Shown here: in pieces, positions 25,668 through 35,710 of the stretch | How the letters are laid out: each line of letters begins with the position of its first letter | How positions within the stretch are numbered: the first letter of the stretch is position 1 | Assembly: GCF_011250565.1 (NCBI RefSeq) | Contig: NZ_JAANMS010000010.1 | Coordinates: 1 to 64,000 of the forward strand | Reading direction: 5' to 3' | Length of the DNA: 64,000 nucleotides | Origin: Nocardioides sp. IC4_145 | GTDB taxonomy: Bacteria; Actinomycetota; Actinomycetes; Propionibacteriales; Nocardioidaceae | Notes under the pieces: generated by a model | Told to the model about the DNA's origin: nothing | The model's input: the letters and a program-made list of their open reading frames with translations, nothing else | The model's database searches: none | Position numbers and translations under genes: made by a program

Positions 25668-26117
25668 ATGTACGGCGACACCGACGTCATGCGCCGACGG
25701 GTGGACCAGCTGCGTGAGCAGGCCACCGACCTGCGGCAGCTGGCCGACCAGCTGGTCGCCCGCACCGCGGGCACCGGGTGGACCGGACGGGCGGCCGAGT
25801 CGCTGTCCGACCGGGTCCGCGAGCGCGCCGCCCGGCTGCGCGAGGCCGCGGCCGGCCACGACCGGGCCGCGGACTCCCTCCAGGCGCACCTCCAGGAGGT
25901 CGACCGGGTCAAGGACGCCATCGCCCAGCGCGAGCGGAAGGCGCTCGGTCTCGTGACGGACGCCCGTGCGCGCGTCGCGCGTGTGGAGTCCCAGGCGGCG
26001 GCCGACCCGGCCGGCGTCACCCGGACCGCCGACCCCGGCGACCGGCGGCTCGCCGCCTTCGACCCTCCCCCGCCCGGCCACCGTGACTGGCTCGGCGTCC
26101 ACCTCCCCGGACTGTGA
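25668..26117 (+). CDS. WXG-motif helical protein, putative T7SS substrate (module 2)
   Basis: 149 aa from ATG 25668, with GGAGGA upstream. Paralogue of the 22236 protein: MYGD opening, WTGRAAESL with WTG at residues 38-40, long charged helices, and a PPPPGHRDWLGVHLPGL ending. It is the first gene of a plus-strand group; the EspG-like gene begins 7 bases after its stop. The shared C-terminal GHRDWL may be the docking site for the hydrolase or a targeting tag, which is speculation. Confidence 0.75.
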   Translation: MYGDTDVMRRRVDQLREQATDLRQLADQLVARTAGTGWTGRAAESLSDRVRERAARLREAAAGHDRAADSLQAHLQEVDRVKDAIAQRERKALGLVTDARARVARVESQAAADPAGVTRTADPGDRRLAAFDPPPPGHRDWLGVHLPGL

Positions 26118-26124
26118 GGCACTC

Positions 26125-27105
26125 GTGACCCTCGTCGACCTCAGCGCCCCGCCGCCGACGCCCGAGCCGACCGCCGGGTTGCTCGACGCGCTCCCCCGGC
26201 GGGTCGCGCTCACCCTGCCCGAGCTCCGGTGCGCGGCCGCGCACGCCGGTGACGCGCCGCTGCCCTTCGAGGTCCGCGAGCCCAGCGACGGCCCCGGTGC
26301 CGGCGCGGCAGCCCACCAGGGCGGCCTCGAGTCGCGCCTCGGCCGCTCGCGCGGGTCGGCCGACGACGAGGCGTGGGCGACGGTGATGGGCGCGCTGCAC
26401 GAGCCGATCGGCTCGCTCGACCGCCGCGGGCTGCTGGTCGACGGCGCGCTGGACGAGGGGCTCGCCGGCGCCGTCGGCCTGCTGGCCGTCCCGGACGTCG
26501 CGCTGGACCTCGACGTGGCCGTGCAGACCGCGGGCGGCCCGCTGCGCGCCCGCGCCTGGCACCGACAGGCCGGCGGCGCCGTCGCCACGCTGTCGACGCT
26601 CGACGGGGTGGTCTTCGAGCTGGCGTGGTTCGCCGCCGAGCACTGGCCCACCGAGCTCGCCCGGGTCCCCGTGCTGCCCGAGGAGCACGGTGCGGGGCGC
26701 ACGACCGTGCCGGCGCACGTCGACCTCCCCTACGAGCTCGCGGACGCCGCCGCCGAGGCCGTGCGGTCCTCGCGACCCGACCTGCTCGCGGTGCTCGCCG
26801 ACCAGCAGGCCGCGACCGTGCGCGGCGCCGAGGGCACGACGTACGACGCGGTGGAGGTGCTGGACCTGCTCACCGGCCTCAGCGGGGAGGCGCAGGGCCG
26901 GCTGCGGGCGATGGTCGCCGACACCTCCGGCGGGACGACCGACGTCGTCGGCGTCGTGTCGTGGGTGCTGCTCGGGGACGGGTGGCACGCACTGCGGCCC
27001 TACCGGGACCGGACCAGCGGCGAGGCGCGGGTGGAGGTACGCCGCGTGGAGCCGGCCGACCTCGGCCCGCTGCTCGCGCCGGTGCTGGCGGAGGTGACCC
27101 GGTGA
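26125..27105 (+). CDS. EspG-like T7SS chaperone (tentative)
   Basis: 326 aa from GTG 26125. The order of features resembles EspG, the cytosolic chaperone that holds specific T7SS substrates: an opening VALTLPELRCAAA strand-helix, a central WATVMGALHEPIGSLDRRGLLVDG, a LAVPDVALDLDV strand, then RARAWHRQAGGAVATL, and a late ELARVPVLP. No catalytic motif, signal peptide or membrane helix. It lies between the WXG-motif gene and the hydrolase-like gene and overlaps the latter by four bases (GTGA), which supports a chaperone role. Similarity is by pattern only; it could be a different helper. No counterpart exists in module 1. Confidence 0.5.
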   Translation: MTLVDLSAPPPTPEPTAGLLDALPRRVALTLPELRCAAAHAGDAPLPFEVREPSDGPGAGAAAHQGGLESRLGRSRGSADDEAWATVMGALHEPIGSLDRRGLLVDGALDEGLAGAVGLLAVPDVALDLDVAVQTAGGPLRARAWHRQAGGAVATLSTLDGVVFELAWFAAEHWPTELARVPVLPEEHGAGRTTVPAHVDLPYELADAAAEAVRSSRPDLLAVLADQQAATVRGAEGTTYDAVEVLDLLTGLSGEAQGRLRAMVADTSGGTTDVVGVVSWVLLGDGWHALRPYRDRTSGEARVEVRRVEPADLGPLLAPVLAEVTR

Positions 27106-28445
27106 ACGACGCGACGCCGCCGGCCGGCGCCCCCGAGGAGGAGCCGACCGTGCCGCGGGACGCGGTGGAGGCGGCGGACCTGGCCGACAAGTACGACCAA
27201 ATGACGCGGCTGGCCGCCCTGTTCGAGGCCGCCGGCGAGGAGGCGCGTGCGCGCGCGTCGCTAGGGACCGAGGTGCTCGGCGACCCGGCCGTCGCGGACT
27301 CCGCGGAGGTGGCGCAGGGGACCTGGTCGGAGGTCGAGCGCGACGTGCTCGCCGCGACCGGCGACAAGCACGGGCTGCTGGCCCGCTCCGCCGAGCTCGA
27401 CGCCGACGCGGTGGTCGTGCGGGCCACGGTGGCGACCTATCGCTGGATCGACGAGCTGGCCGAGGAGGCCTCGCGCACGATGGGCGCGATCGCCGGCCGC
27501 GCGATCGGCTACCTCGCGCCGGAGGTCGCCCTCGGCGGGCCGGTGGTGAGCGCCGGCCTGATCGAGACCGACGCGCTCGACCGCGACGGCGTGGCGGCGT
27601 ACCTCTCCGAGCTGGCGCAGGAGCACCCCGAGCTGCTCGAGCACGTCTCCGGGCGCGGCGGACTGCTCGACGGGCTGTCGATGCGGTCGCTGCTGACCGT
27701 CGGCCTGCTCGCCGGGGAGACCGGCCGGGCGGCCGCGCGCGGGGGGCTGCGCGCGCTCGGGGTCGACGAGCTCCGCACCGACCTCGGCGCCGCGCTCCGC
27801 GACGTCGCCGGCGGCGTGGTGGCCGACCCGGCCGACGCCCCTGTTGCAGAGGGCCCCGTCGTCGGGGGCGCCCCGCGCGGGCTCGCGGGGCTGATGACCG
27901 CGCTCGAGGGCGTCGCGGCGTCCGTCGCCGTCGAGCGGGTCGCCGAGAGCCGCTACATCGCCTACCTGCCCGGTCCGGGCGGCGGCGGGCGGCGCCTGCG
28001 GCTCGTCAGCGGTGACCCCACGCCGTACGCCGTCCAGGTGGTGCGCGCGGTCGAGGTCGCCGTCGCCGAGGACCCGGCCGCGCGGGTGATGCTCGTCGGC
28101 TCCGCGCAGGGCGGGGTGACCGCGGCCGAGGTCGCCGCTGCCGCGCCGTCGTTCACCGTCGAGCAGGTCGTGACGGCCGGCGCCCCGGCCGCCCAGACCA
28201 CGCGGGTGCCCGAGCCGACGCGGGTGCTGGCGCTCGAGGACCGCGCCGACCCCGTCGCGTTGCTCGGCTCGCTGCTCAACCTCGAGACGCCGAACCGGCT
28301 GACCGTCGTCTTCGACGCGGCCGCGGTCGACGGCTCCGCCGGGAGCACGTACGTCGCCGGCGGCCGTGCCGCCGACGCGGCCGAGCACCCCGCGCTCCGC
28401 GCCGAGCTCGACCGGCTCGCCTCGCTGGGCTACCTCGCCGGCTGA
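27102..28445 (+). CDS. Alpha/beta-hydrolase-like protein without nucleophile (module 2)
   Basis: 447 aa from GTG 27102. Homologous to the 22673 protein: both share an ADAV.VRA helix, EHPELLEH ... GGLLDGL, and the strand-turn-helix LVGxxQGG. Here that turn reads VGSAQGG, so the nucleophile position is Ala335 instead of Ser; the Asp (D383 in EDRADPV) remains, but the candidate His segment is not present. The protein is therefore probably not a hydrolase and may bind, regulate or protect. An N-terminal charged helix (AADLADKYDQMTRLAALF) precedes it. It is the last gene of module 2 and is followed by tandem hairpins. Confidence 0.75.
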   Translation: MNDATPPAGAPEEEPTVPRDAVEAADLADKYDQMTRLAALFEAAGEEARARASLGTEVLGDPAVADSAEVAQGTWSEVERDVLAATGDKHGLLARSAELDADAVVVRATVATYRWIDELAEEASRTMGAIAGRAIGYLAPEVALGGPVVSAGLIETDALDRDGVAAYLSELAQEHPELLEHVSGRGGLLDGLSMRSLLTVGLLAGETGRAAARGGLRALGVDELRTDLGAALRDVAGGVVADPADAPVAEGPVVGGAPRGLAGLMTALEGVAASVAVERVAESRYIAYLPGPGGGGRRLRLVSGDPTPYAVQVVRAVEVAVAEDPAARVMLVGSAQGGVTAAEVAAAAPSFTVEQVVTAGAPAAQTTRVPEPTRVLALEDRADPVALLGSLLNLETPNRLTVVFDAAAVDGSAGSTYVAGGRAADAAEHPALRAELDRLASLGYLAG

Positions 28446-28466
28446 CGTTCCCGGGTCGGCCGGGTC

Positions 28467-28560
28467 GTGAGGTTCATCGGCGCCCCGATGAACCTGCCGG
28501 TCCCCCGACGGAACTTCATCGAGGAACCGCGAGATTTATCGGCCACCCGATGAACCTCAC
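28467..28560. repeat. Tandem TTCATCGG hairpins
   Basis: Two hairpins and one half-site share TTCATCGG. The first has a perfect 11-bp stem, AGGTTCATCGG with CCGATGAACCT (28470-28495, loop CGCC). The second is GAGATTTATCGG with CCGATGAACCTC (28531-28558, loop CCAC). Between them lies ACTTCATCG. The outermost arms, GTGAGGTTCATCGG and CCGATGAACCTCAC, are perfect 14-base inverted copies. It begins 22 bases after the module 2 stop and may end its transcription or be a dispersed repeat. Confidence 0.65.
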
Positions 28561-28596
28561 GGCTGCCGCCCGCGGACACCGGCCCCCAGGAACGGC

Positions 28597-28630
28597 GAAG
28601 GGCCGGACCCGGTGAGGGGTCCGGCCCTTC
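28597..28630 (-). terminator. Intrinsic terminator of the HU gene
   Basis: A perfect 14-bp stem, GAAGGGCCGGACCC with GGGTCCGGCCCTTC, and a six-base loop, starting 24 bases past the HU stop codon on the minus strand. The symmetrical form may also stop transcription coming from module 2. Confidence 0.8.
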
Positions 28631-28653
28631 GGCCGTGGTGCGGAGGCGGCGTC

Positions 28654-28932
28654 TCAGCTGCCGGAGACCGCCGACTTGAAGGCGGAGGCGGCCTTGAAGG
28701 CCGGCGCCGTGGTGGCGGCGATCTCGATGGTCTCGCCGGTCTGCGGGTTGCGGCCCTGGCGCGCCGAGCGCTCGCGCGACTCGAAGGTGCCGAAGCCGGA
28801 GATGCTGACCTTGTCGCCGGCCGCGACGGCCTTGACGATGCTGTCGATGACGGCGTCGAGGGCACCCTCGGCGTCCTTGTTGCTCAGGCCGGTCTGCTCG
28901 GCGACGGCGTCGCGCAGCTGTCCCTTGTTCAT
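28654..28932 (-). CDS. hup: HU family DNA-binding protein
   Basis: Nucleoid protein that bends and compacts DNA as a dimer. 92 aa: MNKGQLRDAVAEQTGLS helices, SISGFGTFESRERSARQGRNPQTGE with the family signature and the RNPQTG arm, then a short Ala-rich end. It lacks the long Lys/Ala tail of mycobacterial HupB or streptomycete HupS, so it is the short HupA type. RBS AGGAG lies six bases before the ATG. The 196-base upstream gap holds a GTGCCG/CGGCAC hairpin (about 28969-28998) and no gene. Confidence 0.95.
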   Translation of the reverse strand: MNKGQLRDAVAEQTGLSNKDAEGALDAVIDSIVKAVAAGDKVSISGFGTFESRERSARQGRNPQTGETIEIAATTAPAFKAASAFKSAVSGS

Positions 28933-29109
28933 GTGATGCTCCTGTTCGTCAGGTCTGCGGGGGTCGTGCCGTGCCGGCCCGGCGAAGGGCCCGGCGGCAC
29001 GCCCGGCGGCCTGCGCGTGGTGCCGCAGGCGCGTCCGGCGTTCCGCAGGCTAGCCGCACCACGGCGCTCGCGCGCATCCGCGGGCCCCGGAAAGCCGGGC
29101 GTGTCGCGC

Positions 29110-29126
29110 TCCGGGCCCCGCCCGGA
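29110..29126 (-). terminator. Hairpin after the MoxR/VWA operon
   Basis: TCCGGGC with GCCCGGA, a 7-bp perfect stem and a three-base loop, beginning three bases past the VWA stop codon on the minus strand. No T run. Confidence 0.45.
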
Positions 29127-29128
29127 CG

Positions 29129-30559
29129 TCACAGGATGTCGTGCACGAACTCCCCGAGCTGGGTCAGGTTGCGGCACTCGACCATCGGCACGACCGCCCC
29201 GTAGCGCGACGCCGCCGAGTCGCCGTTGTCCCAGTGACGACGGTGCTCGGGGTTGAGCCACCACGCGTGCCGGATGCCGCCGACGAGCTCGGCGAGGGTG
29301 TCGAGGGCGAGGTCGGAGTAGTTCGACCGCGCGTCGCCGAGGACCAGCAGCGAGGACTTCGGCCCGAGGGCGTCGGCGTGGTTCTCGGCCAGCTTGGTGA
29401 TCGCGCGGCCGTAGTTCGTCCGCCCCCACAGCGCCGCGTGGGAGGTGCTCGCCGCGAGATCGGTCATCACGTCGACGACGTCGCCGCCGGGCTTGAAGTG
29501 GTGGGTCACCTCGTGGACGTGGTCGATGAACGTGAACGCCCGGACCTTCTGGAAGTGGTCGCGCAGCGCGAAGACCAGCAGCAGGGTGAACTGCGCGAAG
29601 TTCGCCACCGACCCGCTGACGTCGCAGAGCACCACGAGCTCGGTGCGGTGCGGCCGCTTCGGCTTGTGGTGGGTCGTGAGGGGGACGCCGCCGGTGGAGA
29701 CGGAGGCGCGGACGGTACGCCGGAAGTCCAGCGGGCCGCGGCGCTGCGCGTGGTGCTCCTTGGTCAGCCGGGTCGCCAGGCGCCGCGCGAGCGGGTAGAT
29801 CTCGCGGCGCATCTCCTCCAGGTCCGAGCGGCGCGCGGAGAGGAAGTCGAGCCGGTCGATGCTGGGCCGCAGGGCGACGTTCGCGACGTGCTCGGGTCCC
29901 TTCTCCTCGGCGATGCGCCGGCGGGCGTCGTCCTCGACGCGGCGGGTGAAGGCGTCGACGCGCCGCCCGGCGGTGCGCCCGGCCTCCTCGTCGGTGCGGC
30001 CCTCGGCGAGGAGGCCGGCGACGAGCTGGTCGACCAGCTCGCCGGGCGAGACCCGTTGGAGGGCGGTGTACGCCGACCAGCTGGACAACCCGGGGCCGCG
30101 GCCCGGCATGGCGCCGAACGTCGCGACCATCTCCGCCGCGAGGTCGGCCAACGCCTGCTGGTCGTCGGCGGCGAGCGCCTCGGCCAGCCGCTCGCGGAAG
30201 TCCCGCAGCGCGTCCGCGCCGTCGCGGACCGAGAACTCCTGGCCCGCGGCGTCGGGCCCGTCGGCCGCCGCGCCGGCACCGGTCCCTGCGGCACCGGCCC
30301 CCGAGCCGACCATCCGCGGGAACCAGAGGTCGAACAGCGCGTCGAAGGTGGGTCGCTGCGACTGCTTCTTGACCAGCGTGGCGGCGTACGCCGCCTGGAC
30401 CGTCTGCCGGCTCCCCCACTGCACCGCCGAGAGTGCGGCGACGGCGTCGAGGTCCTCGGCGAGCGAGACCGCCAGCCCCGCAGCGCGCAGCGCCTCGAGG
30501 AACGCGATGTGCCGGTCGAGCAGGCCGCTGCTGCTCGGGCCGCCGCTCGGGCCGCTCAC
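29129..30559 (-). CDS. VWA domain protein, CoxE-like
   Basis: 476 aa. The C-terminal half is a von Willebrand factor A domain with the metal-binding MIDAS motif LCDVSGSV (about residue 325), a following TNYGRAI threonine segment and LGDARSNY aspartate. The N-terminal half is helical and Arg-rich (DLWFPRMVG ... LRPSIDRLDFLS). CoxE-type proteins work with a MoxR AAA+ ATPase to mature or insert metal into target enzymes; here that ATPase is encoded immediately upstream with a 7-base gap. No obvious target enzyme is adjacent, so the client is unknown. GTG start. Confidence 0.88.
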   Translation of the reverse strand: MSGPSGGPSSSGLLDRHIAFLEALRAAGLAVSLAEDLDAVAALSAVQWGSRQTVQAAYAATLVKKQSQRPTFDALFDLWFPRMVGSGAGAAGTGAGAAADGPDAAGQEFSVRDGADALRDFRERLAEALAADDQQALADLAAEMVATFGAMPGRGPGLSSWSAYTALQRVSPGELVDQLVAGLLAEGRTDEEAGRTAGRRVDAFTRRVEDDARRRIAEEKGPEHVANVALRPSIDRLDFLSARRSDLEEMRREIYPLARRLATRLTKEHHAQRRGPLDFRRTVRASVSTGGVPLTTHHKPKRPHRTELVVLCDVSGSVANFAQFTLLLVFALRDHFQKVRAFTFIDHVHEVTHHFKPGGDVVDVMTDLAASTSHAALWGRTNYGRAITKLAENHADALGPKSSLLVLGDARSNYSDLALDTLAELVGGIRHAWWLNPEHRRHWDNGDSAASRYGAVVPMVECRNLTQLGEFVHDIL

Positions 30560-30566
30560 CGGGCGC

Positions 30567-31448
30567 TCATCGGCGCAGCCGCAGCTCGCGGACGGCGCGG
30601 TCGTGGTCGGACGCGTGCTTGAGGACGACGCCGAGGGTGTCGGCGATCGCCTTGTCGTCGAGGTCGCGGATCTCGAGCGCGATGAGCGTGCGCGCCCAGT
30701 CGACGGACTCCGCGATGGACGGCGCCTTCTTCAGCTCCAGCTCCCGCAACCGGGCCACCGTCGTGACCAGCTGGCCCGCGACGCGCTCCTCGAGGTCGGG
30801 CACCTGGCTGGAGACGATCTCGCGCTCCCGCTCCGCGTCCGGGTAGTCCAGGTGCAGGTAGAGGCAGCGGCGCTTGACCGCCTCCGAGAGCTCGCGGGTG
30901 GCGTTGGAGGTCAGCACGACGAACGGGCGGCGTACCGCCGTGACCGTGCCGAGCTCCGGGATCGTGACCTGGAAGTCCGAGAGCACCTCGAGCAGCAGGC
31001 CCTCGACCTCGACGTCGGTCTTGTCGACCTCGTCGATGAGCAGGACCGTCGGCTCCTCGCGGCGGATCGCCGTCAGCAGCGGCCGGGTCAGCAGGAACTC
31101 GTCGGTGAAGATGTCGTCGTGGGTCTCGTCCCAGGTGGCGGCATCGCCCGTCGCCTGCGTGGCCTGGATGCGCAGCAGCTGCTTCTTGTAGTTCCACTCG
31201 TAGAGCGCGCGGGCCTCGTCGAGCCCCTCGTAGCACTGCAGTCGGACCAGCTCGGCGCCGCTCGCGCGGGCGACGGCCTTCGCCAGCTCGGTCTTGCCGA
31301 CACCCGCCGGCCCCTCCACGAGGAGCGGCTTCTCCAGGGCGCCGGCGAGGTACGCCGTCGTGGCGGTCGCCGGGTCGGCGAGGTAGCCGGTCGCCGCCAA
31401 CCGCCCGGTCGCGTCGTCGGGCGAGGAGAACCAGTCGGCCGTCGTCAT
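30567..31448 (-). CDS. MoxR family AAA+ ATPase
   Basis: 293 aa from ATG 31448, chosen over ATG 31457 because GAGG sits nine bases upstream. Walker A GPAGVGKTE at 46-54, Walker B VLLIDEVDKTD near 136, sensor VLTSNATRELSEAVKRRC with the Asn and arginine finger. MoxR ATPases act as chaperones for metalloenzymes or membrane complexes with a VWA partner, here the next gene. Probably a two-gene operon. Confidence 0.92.
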   Translation of the reverse strand: MTTADWFSSPDDATGRLAATGYLADPATATTAYLAGALEKPLLVEGPAGVGKTELAKAVARASGAELVRLQCYEGLDEARALYEWNYKKQLLRIQATQATGDAATWDETHDDIFTDEFLLTRPLLTAIRREEPTVLLIDEVDKTDVEVEGLLLEVLSDFQVTIPELGTVTAVRRPFVVLTSNATRELSEAVKRRCLYLHLDYPDAEREREIVSSQVPDLEERVAGQLVTTVARLRELELKKAPSIAESVDWARTLIALEIRDLDDKAIADTLGVVLKHASDHDRAVRELRLRR

Positions 31449-31589
31449 GCCGGCCATCCTCGCCCATCGCCCCCGGCGCGGCCCGGTCCAGAGATCTGTC
31501 TCACGTGCGACGGGCGCACGTGACCGCCTCCGGGGCCGGTCGTTGTCCCGGCGTACCTGTCCCATCCCCACCGGCAGCGGGAGTCCGCG

Positions 31590-31961
31590 ATGCGAACCAC
31601 CAGCAGGCGAGCCCCGTCGCGGGCACAGGTCTCCTCGGTGCTGCTGGCCGTCAAGGCCGCCGTGCTGGGGGCGGTCCTCGCGCTGACCGTGACCACGGGC
31701 GTCACCGCCTCGGGGACCACCGCCGCCCCGGACGCCCGGCCGCCGGTGTTCACCATGGACGCCTCCGCCCAGGTGGTGCAGCAGGTGATGAGCGAGCACA
31801 ACTGCTCGAGCACCGGCTTCGCGCCCGGCACCCAGCCCGACTCCGCCCTGGTGCGCACCACGCGCGGCGAGCTGCGCGTCGTCAGCTTCGACCGCGGCTG
31901 GGACGTCTTCACCGGCCGCTCGCCGGGCCTCCTCGTCGCGGTCTGCCTCGGCCGCCCCTGA
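31590..31961 (+). CDS. Small secreted or membrane-anchored protein, function unknown
   Basis: 123 aa. A basic N-terminus followed by a hydrophobic stretch (about 15-42, VLLAVKAAVLGAVLALTV) acts as signal peptide or anchor. The rest is a short domain with two cysteines (HNCSSTGF and VAVCLG) that could form a disulfide outside the cell. Not recognised as a family. It is divergent from the MoxR gene and converges with the gamma-carbonic anhydrase gene. Confidence 0.65.
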   Translation: MRTTSRRAPSRAQVSSVLLAVKAAVLGAVLALTVTTGVTASGTTAAPDARPPVFTMDASAQVVQQVMSEHNCSSTGFAPGTQPDSALVRTTRGELRVVSFDRGWDVFTGRSPGLLVAVCLGRP

Positions 31962-31980
31962 GCCCAGCGCGCGCCGGCGT

Positions 31981-32514
31981 TCAGGCGGGGCGGGCGGTGG
32001 CGGCGTGCCGCGTGGCGAGGTCGGCGTAGTACGGCGCGTTGGTGTCGACCCAGAACTGCGAGGACGTGCCCTCGATCGGCTTGGTCGCCTTGCACGGGAC
32101 GCCGGCGGCGACGACGCCCGGCGGGATCTCGGCGCCGGGTGTGACCACGGACCCCGCGGCCACCAGCGTCCCGGCGCCGACCTTCGCGCCGTCGAGCAGG
32201 GTCGAGCCGTTGCCGACCAGAGCACGCTCGCCGACCTCGGTGCAGTGCACGACGCAGCCGTGCCCGACGGTGGCGTCGGGCCCGACGGTCAGCACCTGGT
32301 CCGGGCCGGCGTGCAGGACGCTGTTGTCCTGGACGTTGCTGCCGGCCCGCACCACGATCCGGCACACGTCGCCGCGGAGCACCGCGCCGTACCAGACGCT
32401 CGCGCCGGCCTCGATCGTCACGTCGCCGATGAGGGTCGCGGTGGGCGCGATCCAGGCGTCGGGGTGCACGTCGGGGCGCTTGCCCTCGAACTCGAAGAGG
32501 TTCACGCCGGTCAT
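31981..32514 (-). CDS. Gamma-carbonic anhydrase family protein
   Basis: 177 aa left-handed beta-helix built from hexapeptide repeats. The three zinc-binding histidines of the family are present: one in NSVLHAG and two in VGHGCVVH. Archetypes hydrate CO2 as trimers; many bacterial members (YrdA, PaaY-like) have weak or other activity, such as thioesterase or acyltransferase. The C-terminus ends in an amphipathic helix (DTNAPYYADLATRH). Its stop is 20 bases from the convergent small secreted gene. Confidence 0.9.
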   Translation of the reverse strand: MTGVNLFEFEGKRPDVHPDAWIAPTATLIGDVTIEAGASVWYGAVLRGDVCRIVVRAGSNVQDNSVLHAGPDQVLTVGPDATVGHGCVVHCTEVGERALVGNGSTLLDGAKVGAGTLVAAGSVVTPGAEIPPGVVAAGVPCKATKPIEGTSSQFWVDTNAPYYADLATRHAATARPA

Positions 32515-32548
32515 CCCACACCACCCTGCTGGGGCGGCGCGAACCGGC

Positions 32549-34912
<2,364 letters not shown>

Positions 34913-35022
34913 CGGTCTCCGTCTCGTCGGGCAGGGCCAGCATGTCGGAGAGCACCGACAGCCGGCCACCGGTCGACGTAGCGACCCGGCAGGCACACCG
35001 GGCTCATCGGTCGAGGACCGGT

Positions 35023-35682
35023 TCAGGAGGCGGCGGCGACCCGCTCGGCGAGCCGGACGGCGGCGGTCAGCACCAGGTCCGCGGTCTCCGGGTCCGTCAC
35101 GGCCCGCTCGGGCACGAGGCCGCCGAGCAGCGCGGCCGGCTGCGTGAGCCACGCCCAGACCCGCCACGGGTCCATCCGTGCGGCGAGGAGCGGCTCGAGG
35201 ACCGGGGCGAGGTCAGGGCGCAGCTCGCCCTCGTCGGTGAGCTGGAACGCCGGCACGAGGCTGCGCTCGTCGACGGGCACCACCAGCAGCCGGTGGGTCG
35301 AGGCGGCCTTGTGCACCGCGAACCGGGTCGCGTCGACCGACGTGCCGCGGACCTCGGCCAGGGCCGCGTAGTCGAACGTCGGCGTCGCCAGCAGCTCGAT
35401 CCGCAGCCGCGCGTGCCGGCGCAGCACCACCAGCGCGACGGGCACGGCGTGCTCGGGCTCGGTGCCCTCGTTGCGCAGCAGGCGCTCGACGTCCTGCAGC
35501 TGCGCCAGCGAGAGGTCCTGGCCGGTGCCGGGGTCGATCCAACGGGCGGCGCCGCCGCTCCCGGCACCGCCGTCGCGGCGGAACGTCGGCAGGCCGGCCT
35601 CGGTCAGGTGGCCCTCCAGCCCGAGCCGCTCGATCCAGGTCGCCAGCTCCTCGCCGAGCGTGGCCCGCTGCTCCTCCGTCAC
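35023..35682 (-). CDS. MbcA/ParS/Xre toxin-binding-domain-like protein, no toxin partner
   Basis: 219 aa. The last 70 residues follow the pattern of the MbcA/ParS/Xre antitoxin C-terminal domain: LVPAFQLTDEGELRPDL, then MDPWRVWAWLTQPAALLGGLVPERAV, then a final helix. These domains normally clamp RES-type toxins. No RES gene lies beside it, so it may be an orphan regulator. The N-terminal part, with LRRHARLRIELLATPTFDY, is unassigned. The match is by pattern and moderate. Confidence 0.6.
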   Translation of the reverse strand: MTEEQRATLGEELATWIERLGLEGHLTEAGLPTFRRDGGAGSGGAARWIDPGTGQDLSLAQLQDVERLLRNEGTEPEHAVPVALVVLRRHARLRIELLATPTFDYAALAEVRGTSVDATRFAVHKAASTHRLLVVPVDERSLVPAFQLTDEGELRPDLAPVLEPLLAARMDPWRVWAWLTQPAALLGGLVPERAVTDPETADLVLTAAVRLAERVAAAS

Positions 35683-35710
35683 GGGTCCCAGCCTGCCGCA
35701 TCGGGCCGGG

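Noticed and set aside
26373..27101. Long in-frame extension upstream of the module 2 hydrolase-like gene
   Set aside because: It overlaps the EspG-like gene in another phase and is Arg/Gly-rich; GTG 27102 with the GTGA overlap is the natural start.
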